From positions 1-9,546 of the forward strand of contig CAIYZI010000615.1 of assembly GCA_903930665.1 (NCBI GenBank): 9,546 nt of DNA. The letters are read 5' to 3'. This DNA comes from an uncultured beta proteobacterium. Its GTDB lineage: Bacteria > Pseudomonadota > Gammaproteobacteria > Burkholderiales > Burkholderiaceae. The position numbers were made by a program, and so were the translations under genes. The notes beneath the pieces were generated by a model. The model searched no databases. It worked only from the letters and a program-made list of their open reading frames with translations, and was not told the DNA's origin. This document shows, one piece after another, positions 1-5,041 of this stretch (its first letter is position 1; the number at the start of each line of letters is the position of its first letter).

Positions 1-380
1 CCGGCTTTAATCATGGCGCGCTTAGCTGAAACTTTGTCGCCCATTAGGCGAATGGACTCAGCTTTAGGGCCAATAAATGCAAAACCAGATTTTTCTACGC
101 GTTCAGCAAAATCGGCATTTTCAGAGAGAAAGCCATAACCCGGGTGAATCGCTTCTGCATCTGTAACTTCAGCCGCAGAAATGATTGCTGGCATATTTAG
201 ATAGCTTAGAGGCGATGGTGCAGGCCCAATGCAGACCGCTTCATCTGCCAGTTTGACGTATTTCGCTTCTTTGTCTGCGGTGGAAAAGACCACCACAGTT
301 TTAATACCCAACTCACGGCATGCGCGTTGGATACGGAGAGCAATTTCTCCCCGATTGGCAATCAGAATCTTATCGAACAT
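1..380 (-). CDS. accC: Biotin carboxylase subunit of acetyl-CoA carboxylase (N-terminal part, cut by window edge)
   Basis: AccC uses ATP to carboxylate the biotin carried by AccB with bicarbonate, the first half-reaction of acetyl-CoA carboxylase in fatty-acid synthesis (cytoplasm). Only about 126 codons are visible; the reading frame runs off the left edge. The translation opens MFDKILIANRGEIALRI, the standard start of the family, and continues with AIHPGYGFLSENADFA and GPKAESIRLMGDK, which match the biotin-carboxylase N-terminal domain and the ATP-binding lysine of the MGDK motif. The start at 378-380 is preceded by GAGG at SD distance. It lies 42 bases after the accB stop and is read in the same direction, the usual accB-accC pair. 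Identification is very secure. Completeness cannot be judged from this window. Confidence 0.97.
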   Translation of the reverse strand, partial: MFDKILIANRGEIALRIQRACRELGIKTVVVFSTADKEAKYVKLADEAVCIGPAPSPLSYLNMPAIISAAEVTDAEAIHPGYGFLSENADFAERVEKSGFAFIGPKAESIRLMGDKVSAKRAMIKA

Positions 381-422
381 GTTGTCCCTCAGTTCGGTAA
401 ATGTGGATAGAGGCTTAAGGAA

Positions 423-875
423 TTAAGCAATGATGAAAAGAGGCTGATCAAATTCAACGCCTTGACCGTTTTCACACAAAATTTGCTTAATGACGCCAGC
501 TTTTTCAGCTTCGATTTCATTGAGAAGCTTCATCGCTTCAATGATGCAAAGTGTTTGGCCGACTGTAACGGTATCGCCGACTTTAACGAAGTCTGGAGAT
601 TCTGGGTTAGGGGCACGATAAAAAGTTCCAACCATTGGAGAACGCGCTACAAAGCCGGTTTCTACAGGCGTTTCTGCAGAGGGGCTAGCTGATGGTGCAG
701 CTTGTATAGTTTGTATTGGAGCTGGTTGGTTTGCATAAACCACCTGCTGGCCCACTGGGGCTTGTGAACCAGTGTTAACAATGCGAACGCGGTCTTCACC
801 CTCATTAACTTCTAATTCGGAAATACCTGATTCAGAAACTAAGTCAATCAGGGTTTTGAGTTTTCTAAGATCCAT
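423..875 (-). CDS. accB: Biotin carboxyl carrier protein of acetyl-CoA carboxylase
   Basis: This 150-residue protein carries the biotin that shuttles CO2 between biotin carboxylase (AccC) and the carboxyltransferase. Residues 1-35 (MDLRKLKTLIDLVSESGISE...) are the typical N-terminal segment that contacts AccC. Residues 36-75 form a flexible Ala/Pro/Gln/Ser-rich linker. Residues 76-150 are the biotinyl domain, with the FYRAPNPESPDFV 'thumb' region and EAMKL, where K116 is the expected biotinylated lysine. The motif is AMKL rather than the textbook AMKM, a variant I regard as normal for betaproteobacteria. Length matches the family (about 150-160). A clear SD (AGAGGA, 885-890) sits nine bases before the start. 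It lies 29 bases after aroQ and 42 before accC, so the three are probably co-transcribed. Confidence 0.97.
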   Translation of the reverse strand: MDLRKLKTLIDLVSESGISELEVNEGEDRVRIVNTGSQAPVGQQVVYANQPAPIQTIQAAPSASPSAETPVETGFVARSPMVGTFYRAPNPESPDFVKVGDTVTVGQTLCIIEAMKLLNEIEAEKAGVIKQILCENGQGVEFDQPLFIIA

Positions 876-904
876 GGAAGTGCTTCCTCTCTTGTAATTC
901 TTAA

Positions 905-1360
905 TTAATCTTTATTTTTCAAGCGTGAAATTGCTGCTTGTAGGGCTAATTCGTAACCAATCGCGCCTAGACCACAAATGACCCCAATGGCTATATCTGC
1001 CAAATAGGAGTGTTTGCGAAACTCTTCACGTTGGTGAATATTGGATAGATGAATCTCTATAAAAGGAATGGCAACACCCGCCAAGGCATCGCGAAGAGCA
1101 ACGCTGGTATGAGTGAATGCCCCTGGATTGATAATGATGAAATCAACCCCATCTAATTTCGCTTGATGAATGCGGTCAATTAATTCACCTTCATGATTGC
1201 TTTGATAGGTATCTAGCTCGGCTGTATTGGCCTGAACAATCTCTTGAAGCTTGGAATGGATATCTGCTAGGGTTGTTTTGCCGTAAACATCAGGTTCACG
1301 AGTCCCTAATAAATTTAGGTTGGGGCCTTGAATTACGAGAATTGATGCTTTTTTCGACAT
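905..1360 (-). CDS. aroQ: Type II 3-dehydroquinate dehydratase
   Basis: This enzyme converts 3-dehydroquinate to 3-dehydroshikimate, step 3 of the shikimate pathway to aromatic amino acids (cytoplasmic, normally a dodecamer). At 151 residues it has the normal type II length and all the signature segments: GPNLNLLGTREPDVYG (12-27) with the catalytic pair R21 and Y26 in the flexible lid, SNHEGELID (54-62), INPGAFTHTS (77-86) with N78 and H84, and IEIHLSNIHQREEFR (101-115) with H104 and R115. The start at 1358-1360 gives the usual MSKKASILVIQGPNLNLLG opening; the upstream GGGAT is a modest SD. It is the first gene of the aroQ-accB-accC cluster common in Burkholderiales. The next pathway enzyme, AroE, is encoded at the right end of this window. 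Confidence 0.97.
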   Translation of the reverse strand: MSKKASILVIQGPNLNLLGTREPDVYGKTTLADIHSKLQEIVQANTAELDTYQSNHEGELIDRIHQAKLDGVDFIIINPGAFTHTSVALRDALAGVAIPFIEIHLSNIHQREEFRKHSYLADIAIGVICGLGAIGYELALQAAISRLKNKD

Positions 1361-1443
1361 AGATCCCTATTTTTGAGTGCAGTTAGAGGTTAATCACTTG
1401 ATAACACTTTTGGCTGCCGCTACTTACTTGGTGGCATTGAGAC

Positions 1444-1461
1444 TTCACTAAGTTAGGTGAA
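1444..1461. repeat. Inverted repeat over the predicted aroQ transcription start
   Basis: TTCAC (1444-1448) and GTGAA (1457-1461) form a perfect 5-bp inverted repeat with an 8-base centre. It lies immediately downstream of the predicted -10 and spans the expected start site, where a repressor could act. The short arms mean chance cannot be excluded. Confidence 0.35.
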
Positions 1462-1489
1462 AGTATAACGCTGTATTTTATTTAACCAA
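1462..1489 (-). promoter_or_regulatory. Predicted sigma70 promoter of aroQ-accB-accC
   Basis: Read on the minus strand, TTGGTT (1484-1489) and TATACT (1462-1467) are separated by 16 bases. The -10 matches the consensus at five of six positions and the -35 at four of six. Transcription would begin near 1455, giving an untranslated leader of roughly 95 bases before aroQ. It is the best promoter-like pair I found in the aroQ upstream region. It is an inference from sequence only. Confidence 0.5.
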
Positions 1490-1532
1490 GTTAAATGCAT
1501 GGATTTAACCGTTGAAATTCTGAATTTTTAAC
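1481..1532. repeat. Cluster of TTTAAC/GTTAAA half-sites upstream of aroQ-accB-accC
   Basis: TTTAAC occurs at 1481-1486, 1504-1509 and 1527-1532, exactly 23 bases apart each time, with the reverse motif GTTAAA at 1490-1495. This creates two perfect nested inverted repeats: TTTAAC-CAA-GTTAAA (1481-1495), overlapping the predicted -35, and GTTAAAT-GCATGG-ATTTAAC (1490-1509). The layout resembles an operator array, but the bound protein is unknown and the local sequence is AT-rich. Confidence 0.4.
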
Positions 1533-1540
1533 AGGAGATA

Positions 1541-1567
1541 ATGAAAATTAGAGGATTTTTGATTTAA
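1541..1567 (+). other. Possible 8-codon mini-ORF with a strong SD
   Basis: A near-ideal ribosome binding site, CAGGAG (1532-1537), lies five bases before ATG at 1541. The frame encodes MKIRGFLI and then stops (TAA, 1565-1567). It is on the plus strand, opposite to both neighbouring genes, in the 269-base gap between aroQ and the thioredoxin gene. No convincing promoter is visible. It may be a leader peptide, a gene remnant or chance, and I assign no function. Confidence 0.2.
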
Positions 1568-1611
1568 GAATAGGAAAAATAAGTTTTTGCTATTGGCGAC
1601 TAATACCCTTT

Positions 1612-1654
1612 AAATGCCATTAAGATTACCTATAAAGTATCTTTAATGGCATTT
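1612..1654 (-). terminator. Stem-loop at the 3' end of the thioredoxin gene
   Basis: AAATGCCATTAA (1612-1623) and TTAATGGCATTT (1643-1654) are perfect 12-bp inverted arms. The stem can extend by three pairs (1624-1626 with 1639-1641) past one bulged base, leaving a 12-base loop. It overlaps the stop codon (1630-1632) and the last codons of the gene. There is no long U-tract after the stem on the minus strand (it continues TTTAAAGGG), so it is either a weak or factor-assisted terminator or an mRNA-stabilising 3' hairpin. Confidence 0.5.
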
Positions 1655-2157
1655 CTGACGTCATCTTCGCTTATTTTTCCAAGTTTGCTATAAATTACCT
1701 TGCCTTTGGTATTGATGATGATCGTATAGGGAAGGGCTCCTTGTGTGTTCCCTAATTGCTTAGAAAGATTGCTGCCTTCCAGTCCCCCAATTGCTACTGG
1801 ATAGGAAATCGGAGTATTTTTTAGAAATTCTCGTATATTGGATGGTGAATCGATACCAATACCTACAAATAAGACATTTTGTTGTAAAAACTCTTTTTGT
1901 AACTTATCTAAAACAGGCATTTCTTCTACGCAAGGGGGGCACCAGGAGGCCCAAAAATTCACAACTAGGATTTTCCCTTGCCATTTTTCAGAGTCAATCG
2001 TTTTGCCATCGGGTGTTTGCCACGGATTGGCAAAAAAAGCCTGAACTGATGAGTCGGAAGCTAGTTTTGTTTTGGATATCCACTGAGAGCTGAAGACCCC
2101 AGCGACTAGTGCTAAAACGCCAATTAGGCAGATGATGATCCATTGTCTTTGTTTCAT
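1630..2157 (-). CDS. Membrane-anchored TlpA/ResA-family thiol-disulfide oxidoreductase
   Basis: The protein is a 175-residue thioredoxin-fold reductase, probably facing the periplasm. After a short basic start (MKQRQ), residues 6-24 are a single hydrophobic segment, either a signal anchor or an uncleaved signal peptide. The domain follows from about residue 40: GKILVVNFWASWCPPC carries the active-site cysteines C73 and C76 (WCPPC, the TlpA/ResA type), and ALPYTIII holds the conserved cis-proline P143. Family members keep periplasmic or cytochrome-c-apoprotein cysteines reduced; the exact client here is unknown. A strong SD (AAGGAG, 2163-2168) lies five bases before the start. In related genomes such a gene sits just upstream of aroQ, as here. 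Unusually, its upstream region is occupied by the tnpB element, whose probable right end is only 13 bases from the start codon. Confidence 0.9.
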   Translation of the reverse strand: MKQRQWIIICLIGVLALVAGVFSSQWISKTKLASDSSVQAFFANPWQTPDGKTIDSEKWQGKILVVNFWASWCPPCVEEMPVLDKLQKEFLQQNVLFVGIGIDSPSNIREFLKNTPISYPVAIGGLEGSNLSKQLGNTQGALPYTIIINTKGKVIYSKLGKISEDDVRNAIKDTL

Positions 2158-2162
2158 TGCAA

Positions 2163-2168
2163 CTCCTT
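2163..2168 (-). promoter_or_regulatory. Shine-Dalgarno site of the TlpA-family gene
   Basis: AAGGAG on the minus strand lies five bases before the ATG at 2157. It confirms that start and is the only recognisable host signal left between the start codon and the putative element end at 2171. A second AGGAG (2178-2182) lies inside the element end. Confidence 0.8.
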
Positions 2169-2170
2169 AG

Positions 2171-2300
2171 GTGACTGCTCCTAAAACTAATGGCTTCCCA
2201 CTTCGCAGGCCATTGCTTGATCAAAATCATCGAGTCTTACATGGCCTCCATGAGCGTAGACCGACAGTCCTGCGGCCTTTAATTTCACAATACCAACTTC
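2171..2300 (-). ncRNA. Predicted omegaRNA (reRNA) at the 3' end of tnpB
   Basis: TnpB proteins are known to use a guide RNA whose scaffold overlaps the 3' end of tnpB and ends at the element's right end; the guide is the adjoining host DNA. Here the 3' coding region can fold: AATGGC/GCCATT pair perfectly (2209-2214 with 2189-2194), and CGCAGG/CCTGCG can pair over a longer distance. The guide would start at 2170 and read CTAAGGAGTTGCAATG, the tlpA SD and start codon. Transcription, 5' end and folding are inferred; the 5' coordinate is arbitrary. Confidence 0.4.
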
Positions 2301-3476
2301 CCTGATGTTTAGAGCGGCATTAATATCCCTGTCAATGATGGCATTACAAGCGTTGCAAGTCCAAATTCGATCAGAGAGTTCAATTTTCTCATTGATCTCC
2401 CGGCAATGGTTGCACATCTTGGTAGAGGGAAACCAGGGTGAGATTCGAACAAGTTGACCGCCTTTAGCTTTAAGCTTGTAATCGAGCTTACCTAAAAAAC
2501 TACTCCATGAACAATCGGAGATCGCTTTCGAGAAATTTCGATTGGAAATCATGCCTTTGACATTTAAGGTTTCCGCTATGACCACTTGGTTTTTGCTGGC
2601 CAATTTGCTAGAAACTTGGTGCTGGTAATTTTCACGTACATGACGGACTTTTTCATGCGCAAGAGCAAGGCGTTTTTGATCTTTGGCGATATTGCTACCA
2701 AAGTATTTACGTAGTTCTTTAGATGACTTGCCGTCTGCCGTGCATCTGTTTTTAGCGGATTCAACTTTGCGAGACAGGGATCTTTGTATTCTTGTAAGCT
2801 TAGAGATCGATTTTTTAAGGTGTTGTGGATTAGGTAATTTCTCACCACTAGTGTCGGTAACCCAATTCTTAATGCCCAAATCGATGCCAATGATTTGATG
2901 GTCGTCAAAAGAGGTTAAAGGTTCAGTAATTGGTTGAGGATCTTCCGTCAAAATGGAGGCATAAATTTTTCCAGTACTTTCGCGTGATATGGTCACCGTC
3001 TTAATCTTGCCGATAATATCTCTATGCACTTTGGCTTTTATTTGACCAATTTTCGGAAAATTGATCTTGTTGCCTAAGACTGCAACGCCCTGCGGGTAGC
3101 TGATCGCTTGTCGGCTATCGTATTTTGATTTGAATACCGGAAATCCGAACGGATTGGCATTCTTTGTGTGCTTGGCGGTTGCACGCTTGCCTTGTTGAAT
3201 GCGGGCAAAAGCATTTCTATATGCCCTATCCAGATGGAGAATGCTTTCTTGTAAAACCTGTGAATGAGTTTGTTTTAAATATTTGTATTCGCCATTTTTC
3301 CAAATAGGGAGCATTTTCTTAATGTCATAACAAGACAGCGACTCACCACTAGCATGGGCTGTTTGCTTTAAATCCAAAGCTAGATTCCAAACCTTGCGTG
3401 CGTTACCGAAGTCCTGCGCAAGTTTTTGTTTTTGAGCCTTATTTGGATAAAGACGTACTTTAGTTGCTCTAAACAT
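2187..3476 (-). CDS. tnpB: TnpB: RNA-guided RuvC nuclease / OrfB of IS200/IS605
   Basis: The 429-residue protein has the full TnpB layout. The N-terminal OrfB helix-turn-helix region starts MFRATKVRLYPNKAQKQKLA (1-20). The RuvC-like nuclease keeps all three acidic positions: D199 in IIGIDLGIKNW, E302 in VVIAETLNVKGM, and the DRD of IIDRDINAALNI (D382/D384). A zinc ribbon C355-x2-C358...C374-x2-C377 sits between the last two. TnpB is not the transposase itself: known members cut DNA next to a transposon-associated motif using an RNA from the element's 3' end, which favours element retention. Nothing suggests decay: no frameshift, and the length is slightly above the typical 370-410. No SD precedes the ATG (3474-3476), which lies inside a LexA-like palindrome. 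tnpA is absent. Confidence 0.95.
   Translation of the reverse strand: MFRATKVRLYPNKAQKQKLAQDFGNARKVWNLALDLKQTAHASGESLSCYDIKKMLPIWKNGEYKYLKQTHSQVLQESILHLDRAYRNAFARIQQGKRATAKHTKNANPFGFPVFKSKYDSRQAISYPQGVAVLGNKINFPKIGQIKAKVHRDIIGKIKTVTISRESTGKIYASILTEDPQPITEPLTSFDDHQIIGIDLGIKNWVTDTSGEKLPNPQHLKKSISKLTRIQRSLSRKVESAKNRCTADGKSSKELRKYFGSNIAKDQKRLALAHEKVRHVRENYQHQVSSKLASKNQVVIAETLNVKGMISNRNFSKAISDCSWSSFLGKLDYKLKAKGGQLVRISPWFPSTKMCNHCREINEKIELSDRIWTCNACNAIIDRDINAALNIREVGIVKLKAAGLSVYAHGGHVRLDDFDQAMACEVGSH
2189..2214 (-). repeat. Hairpin near the element's right end
   Basis: Perfect 6-bp arms AATGGC (minus strand, 2209-2214) and GCCATT (2189-2194) enclose a 14-base loop. It overlaps the last codons and stop of tnpB and lies about 18 bases inside the proposed right end. 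That is where IS200/IS605 elements carry the subterminal hairpin recognised by TnpA, and where the omegaRNA scaffold lies. Confidence 0.5.
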
Positions 3477-3495
3477 ACTGTAATTATATACAGTA
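3476..3495 (-). promoter_or_regulatory. LexA/SOS-box-like palindrome over the tnpB start codon
   Basis: TACTGT-N8-ACAGTA matches the enterobacterial LexA operator core (CTGT-N8-ACAG) in both half-sites, with flanking TA on each side and an all-A/T centre. The perfect repeat is 7 bp per arm (3475-3481 and 3490-3496). It covers the tnpB start codon and a TATAAT (3483-3488, minus strand), so a bound LexA would block transcription. The alternative is that it is the element's left-end hairpin, resembling a LexA box by coincidence. Confidence 0.5.
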
Positions 3496-3516
3496 TTAAC
3501 CGGTAAATCGAGTCAA
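3483..3516 (-). promoter_or_regulatory. Candidate tnpB promoter elements
   Basis: On the minus strand TATAAT (3483-3488) lies six bases before the tnpB ATG, so initiation would fall at or very near the A of the start codon. TTGACT (3511-3516) is a good -35 but is 22 bases from this TATAAT; it is 17 bases from the alternative -10 CTGTAT (3488-3493). Either reading gives almost no leader. Confidence 0.35.
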
Positions 3517-3578
3517 AATAATCGAAAACTAAGTCTTCTATCGTTGTAAGTCTGAAGAAAAGAGGTTTATGGCTTAGT

Positions 3579-3587
3579 TGCTAAAAT
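3579..3587 (+). promoter_or_regulatory. Extended -10 promoter of mpl
   Basis: TG-C-TAAAAT is an extended -10 element matching five of six bases of TATAAT plus the upstream TG. No good -35 is visible (AAAGAG at 17 bases), which extended -10 promoters tolerate. The expected start is about 3594, the first base of the mpl ATG, and no SD precedes that ATG. mpl, and perhaps the downstream genes, may begin with a leaderless transcript. Confidence 0.4.
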
Positions 3588-3593
3588 TTACCA

Positions 3594-4988
3594 ATGCATA
3601 TTCATATCTTGGGCATTTGCGGTACTTTCATGGGCGGCATTGCCGCAATTGCTCGGCAGGCTGGACATCGCGTAACTGGCTGTGACGCCAACGTGTATCC
3701 ACCAATGAGCACTCAGCTTGAGGCTCAAGGTATTGAGCTGATTGAGGGATTCTCGCCCGATCAATTATTACAGTTTGAGACGATGCCTGATTTATTCGTT
3801 ATAGGCAACGTGGTTTCTCGCGGCAATCCGCTGATGGAGGCCATTTTGAACCAAAGTCTTCCATATACGTCTGGACCGCAATGGTTGGGTGAGCAAGTTT
3901 TATTTGGAAGGCATGTTTTGGCAGTTGCTGGAACGCACGGTAAAACCACTACCTCAGCCATGCTCACTTGGATTTTGGAATACAACGGATACAAGCCGGG
4001 TTACTTGATCGGTGGGGTCCCATTGAATTTCACAGTCTCTGCAAGATTGGGTGAGGGCAAATACTTTGTCATCGAGGCAGATGAATATGACACCGCATTT
4101 TTTGACAAGCGCAGTAAATTTGTCCATTACCGTCCGCGCACTGCTTTATTGAATAATCTTGAGTTTGATCACGCAGATATTTTTGCTGATCTTGCAGCAA
4201 TAGAAACCCAATTTCATCATCTTGTACGCACTGTTCCCGGGGACGGTCTATTGGTTGTTAATGGTGAAGAGCTTGCATTAGAGAGTGTTATTGCACGTGG
4301 GGCTTGGTCTCCGGTTGAGCGTTTTGGACAAGACAAACAAAATGCATGGTCATTGCTTTCCCAGGAAAATGATAGCTTTATCGTTCGTCACCTTGGTCAA
4401 GATGTAGCCACTGTAAAGTGGGCCCCTAATTCAGGGGTAATGGGCCGTCACAATCAACTTAATGCGCTTGCTGCAATTGCATCTGCCAACCATATTGGTA
4501 TTCCTCCTGCAGATGCCGCATCAGCACTTTCAGCCTTTAAGAACGTGAAACGCCGTTTGGAAACTATTGGCGTTGCCAATGACATTACCGTATATGACGA
4601 TTTTGCCCATCACCCTACGGCCATTGCTACGACTGTTGATGGATTGCGTCGACGCGTAGGTAAGGCGCGCATTTTAGCGGTGCTTGAGCCTCGTTCTAAT
4701 ACGATGAAATTGGGTGTTATGAAAGCGCAATTGCCAACCAGCTTGCTTGAGGCTGATAAGGTTTTTGCTTATGGTGCAAATATTGGAAAAGATACCTTAG
4801 GCTGGGATCTTACGGAAGTCTTATCTCCTCTGAACGACAATGGAAAAGATATGGCGCGTGCTTTCGATGACTTAGAAGCGCTTGTCTTGGCTATTTCTAA
4901 AGAAGCTAAGCCTGGCGATCACATCCTCGTAATGAGCAATGGCGGCTTTGGTGGCGTGCATCAAAAAATATTAAATGCAATTGCTTAG
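3594..4988 (+). CDS. mpl: UDP-N-acetylmuramate:L-alanyl-gamma-D-glutamyl-meso-diaminopimelate ligase
   Basis: Mpl joins recycled murein tripeptide (L-Ala-gamma-D-Glu-mDAP) to UDP-MurNAc using ATP, returning cell-wall fragments to peptidoglycan synthesis in the cytoplasm. The 464-residue protein has the Mur-ligase three-domain layout. The N-terminal Rossmann domain opens MHIHILGICGTFMGG, nearly as in E. coli Mpl, and includes DANVYPPMST, which separates Mpl from MurC. The ATP P-loop is GTHGKTT (113-119). The central domain follows with EADEYDTAFFDKRSKF (161-176) and NNLEFDHADIF (187-197). The C-terminal ligase domain contains YDDFAHHPTAI and LEPRSNTMK. The start is fixed by homology to the family N-terminus, although no SD precedes it. 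The gene is divergent from the tnpB element and probably heads the plus-strand gene run. Confidence 0.96.
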   Translation: MHIHILGICGTFMGGIAAIARQAGHRVTGCDANVYPPMSTQLEAQGIELIEGFSPDQLLQFETMPDLFVIGNVVSRGNPLMEAILNQSLPYTSGPQWLGEQVLFGRHVLAVAGTHGKTTTSAMLTWILEYNGYKPGYLIGGVPLNFTVSARLGEGKYFVIEADEYDTAFFDKRSKFVHYRPRTALLNNLEFDHADIFADLAAIETQFHHLVRTVPGDGLLVVNGEELALESVIARGAWSPVERFGQDKQNAWSLLSQENDSFIVRHLGQDVATVKWAPNSGVMGRHNQLNALAAIASANHIGIPPADAASALSAFKNVKRRLETIGVANDITVYDDFAHHPTAIATTVDGLRRRVGKARILAVLEPRSNTMKLGVMKAQLPTSLLEADKVFAYGANIGKDTLGWDLTEVLSPLNDNGKDMARAFDDLEALVLAISKEAKPGDHILVMSNGGFGGVHQKILNAIA

Positions 4989-5041
4989 AGATTTTTTGGC
5001 AATCAATAGGTGTTAACTGAGGCTGAATAAGAAAGTTAAAA

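Larger units (their letters stand above)
2171..3500 (-). mobile_element. Solitary tnpB element of the IS200/IS605 superfamily (IS1341-like, no tnpA)
   Basis: The element consists of one tnpB/orfB gene with short flanks. The right end is proposed at 2171: after the stop codon the minus strand reads TTTTAGGAGCAGTCAC, which resembles the right ends I associate with this superfamily (TTTAG...TCAC), just after a hairpin at 2189-2214. The left end is not defined; the palindrome at 3475-3496 may be its subterminal hairpin, so 3500 is only approximate. As is normal for IS200/IS605, there are no terminal inverted repeats and no target duplication to find. No Y1 transposase (tnpA) is present, so movement would require one in trans. 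Without the element, the divergent tlpA and mpl genes would be roughly 110-130 bases apart, a normal spacing. Confidence 0.65.

Noticed and set aside
112..875. AMKL in place of AMKM at the AccB biotinylation site
   Set aside because: The lysine and its spacing are intact, and the Met to Leu change looks like ordinary variation in betaproteobacterial AccB.
1994..2230. 78-codon minus-strand ORF bridging the end of tnpB and the thioredoxin gene
   Set aside because: It overlaps both genes in another frame, has no SD and gives no recognisable protein; the two real genes explain the sequence.
2576..2908. 110-codon minus-strand ORF inside tnpB
   Set aside because: It is out of frame within the intact tnpB coding region and shows no family motifs; a shadow ORF.
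3476..3495. LexA-like box as a regulator of mpl
   Set aside because: It lies about 100 bases upstream of the predicted mpl start, too far for classic LexA repression, while it overlaps the tnpB start exactly.
4989..5041. Possible terminator or promoter between mpl and the SDR gene
   Set aside because: The 53 bases contain a short T-run but no preceding stem and no convincing -35/-10 pair; treated as an operon spacer.
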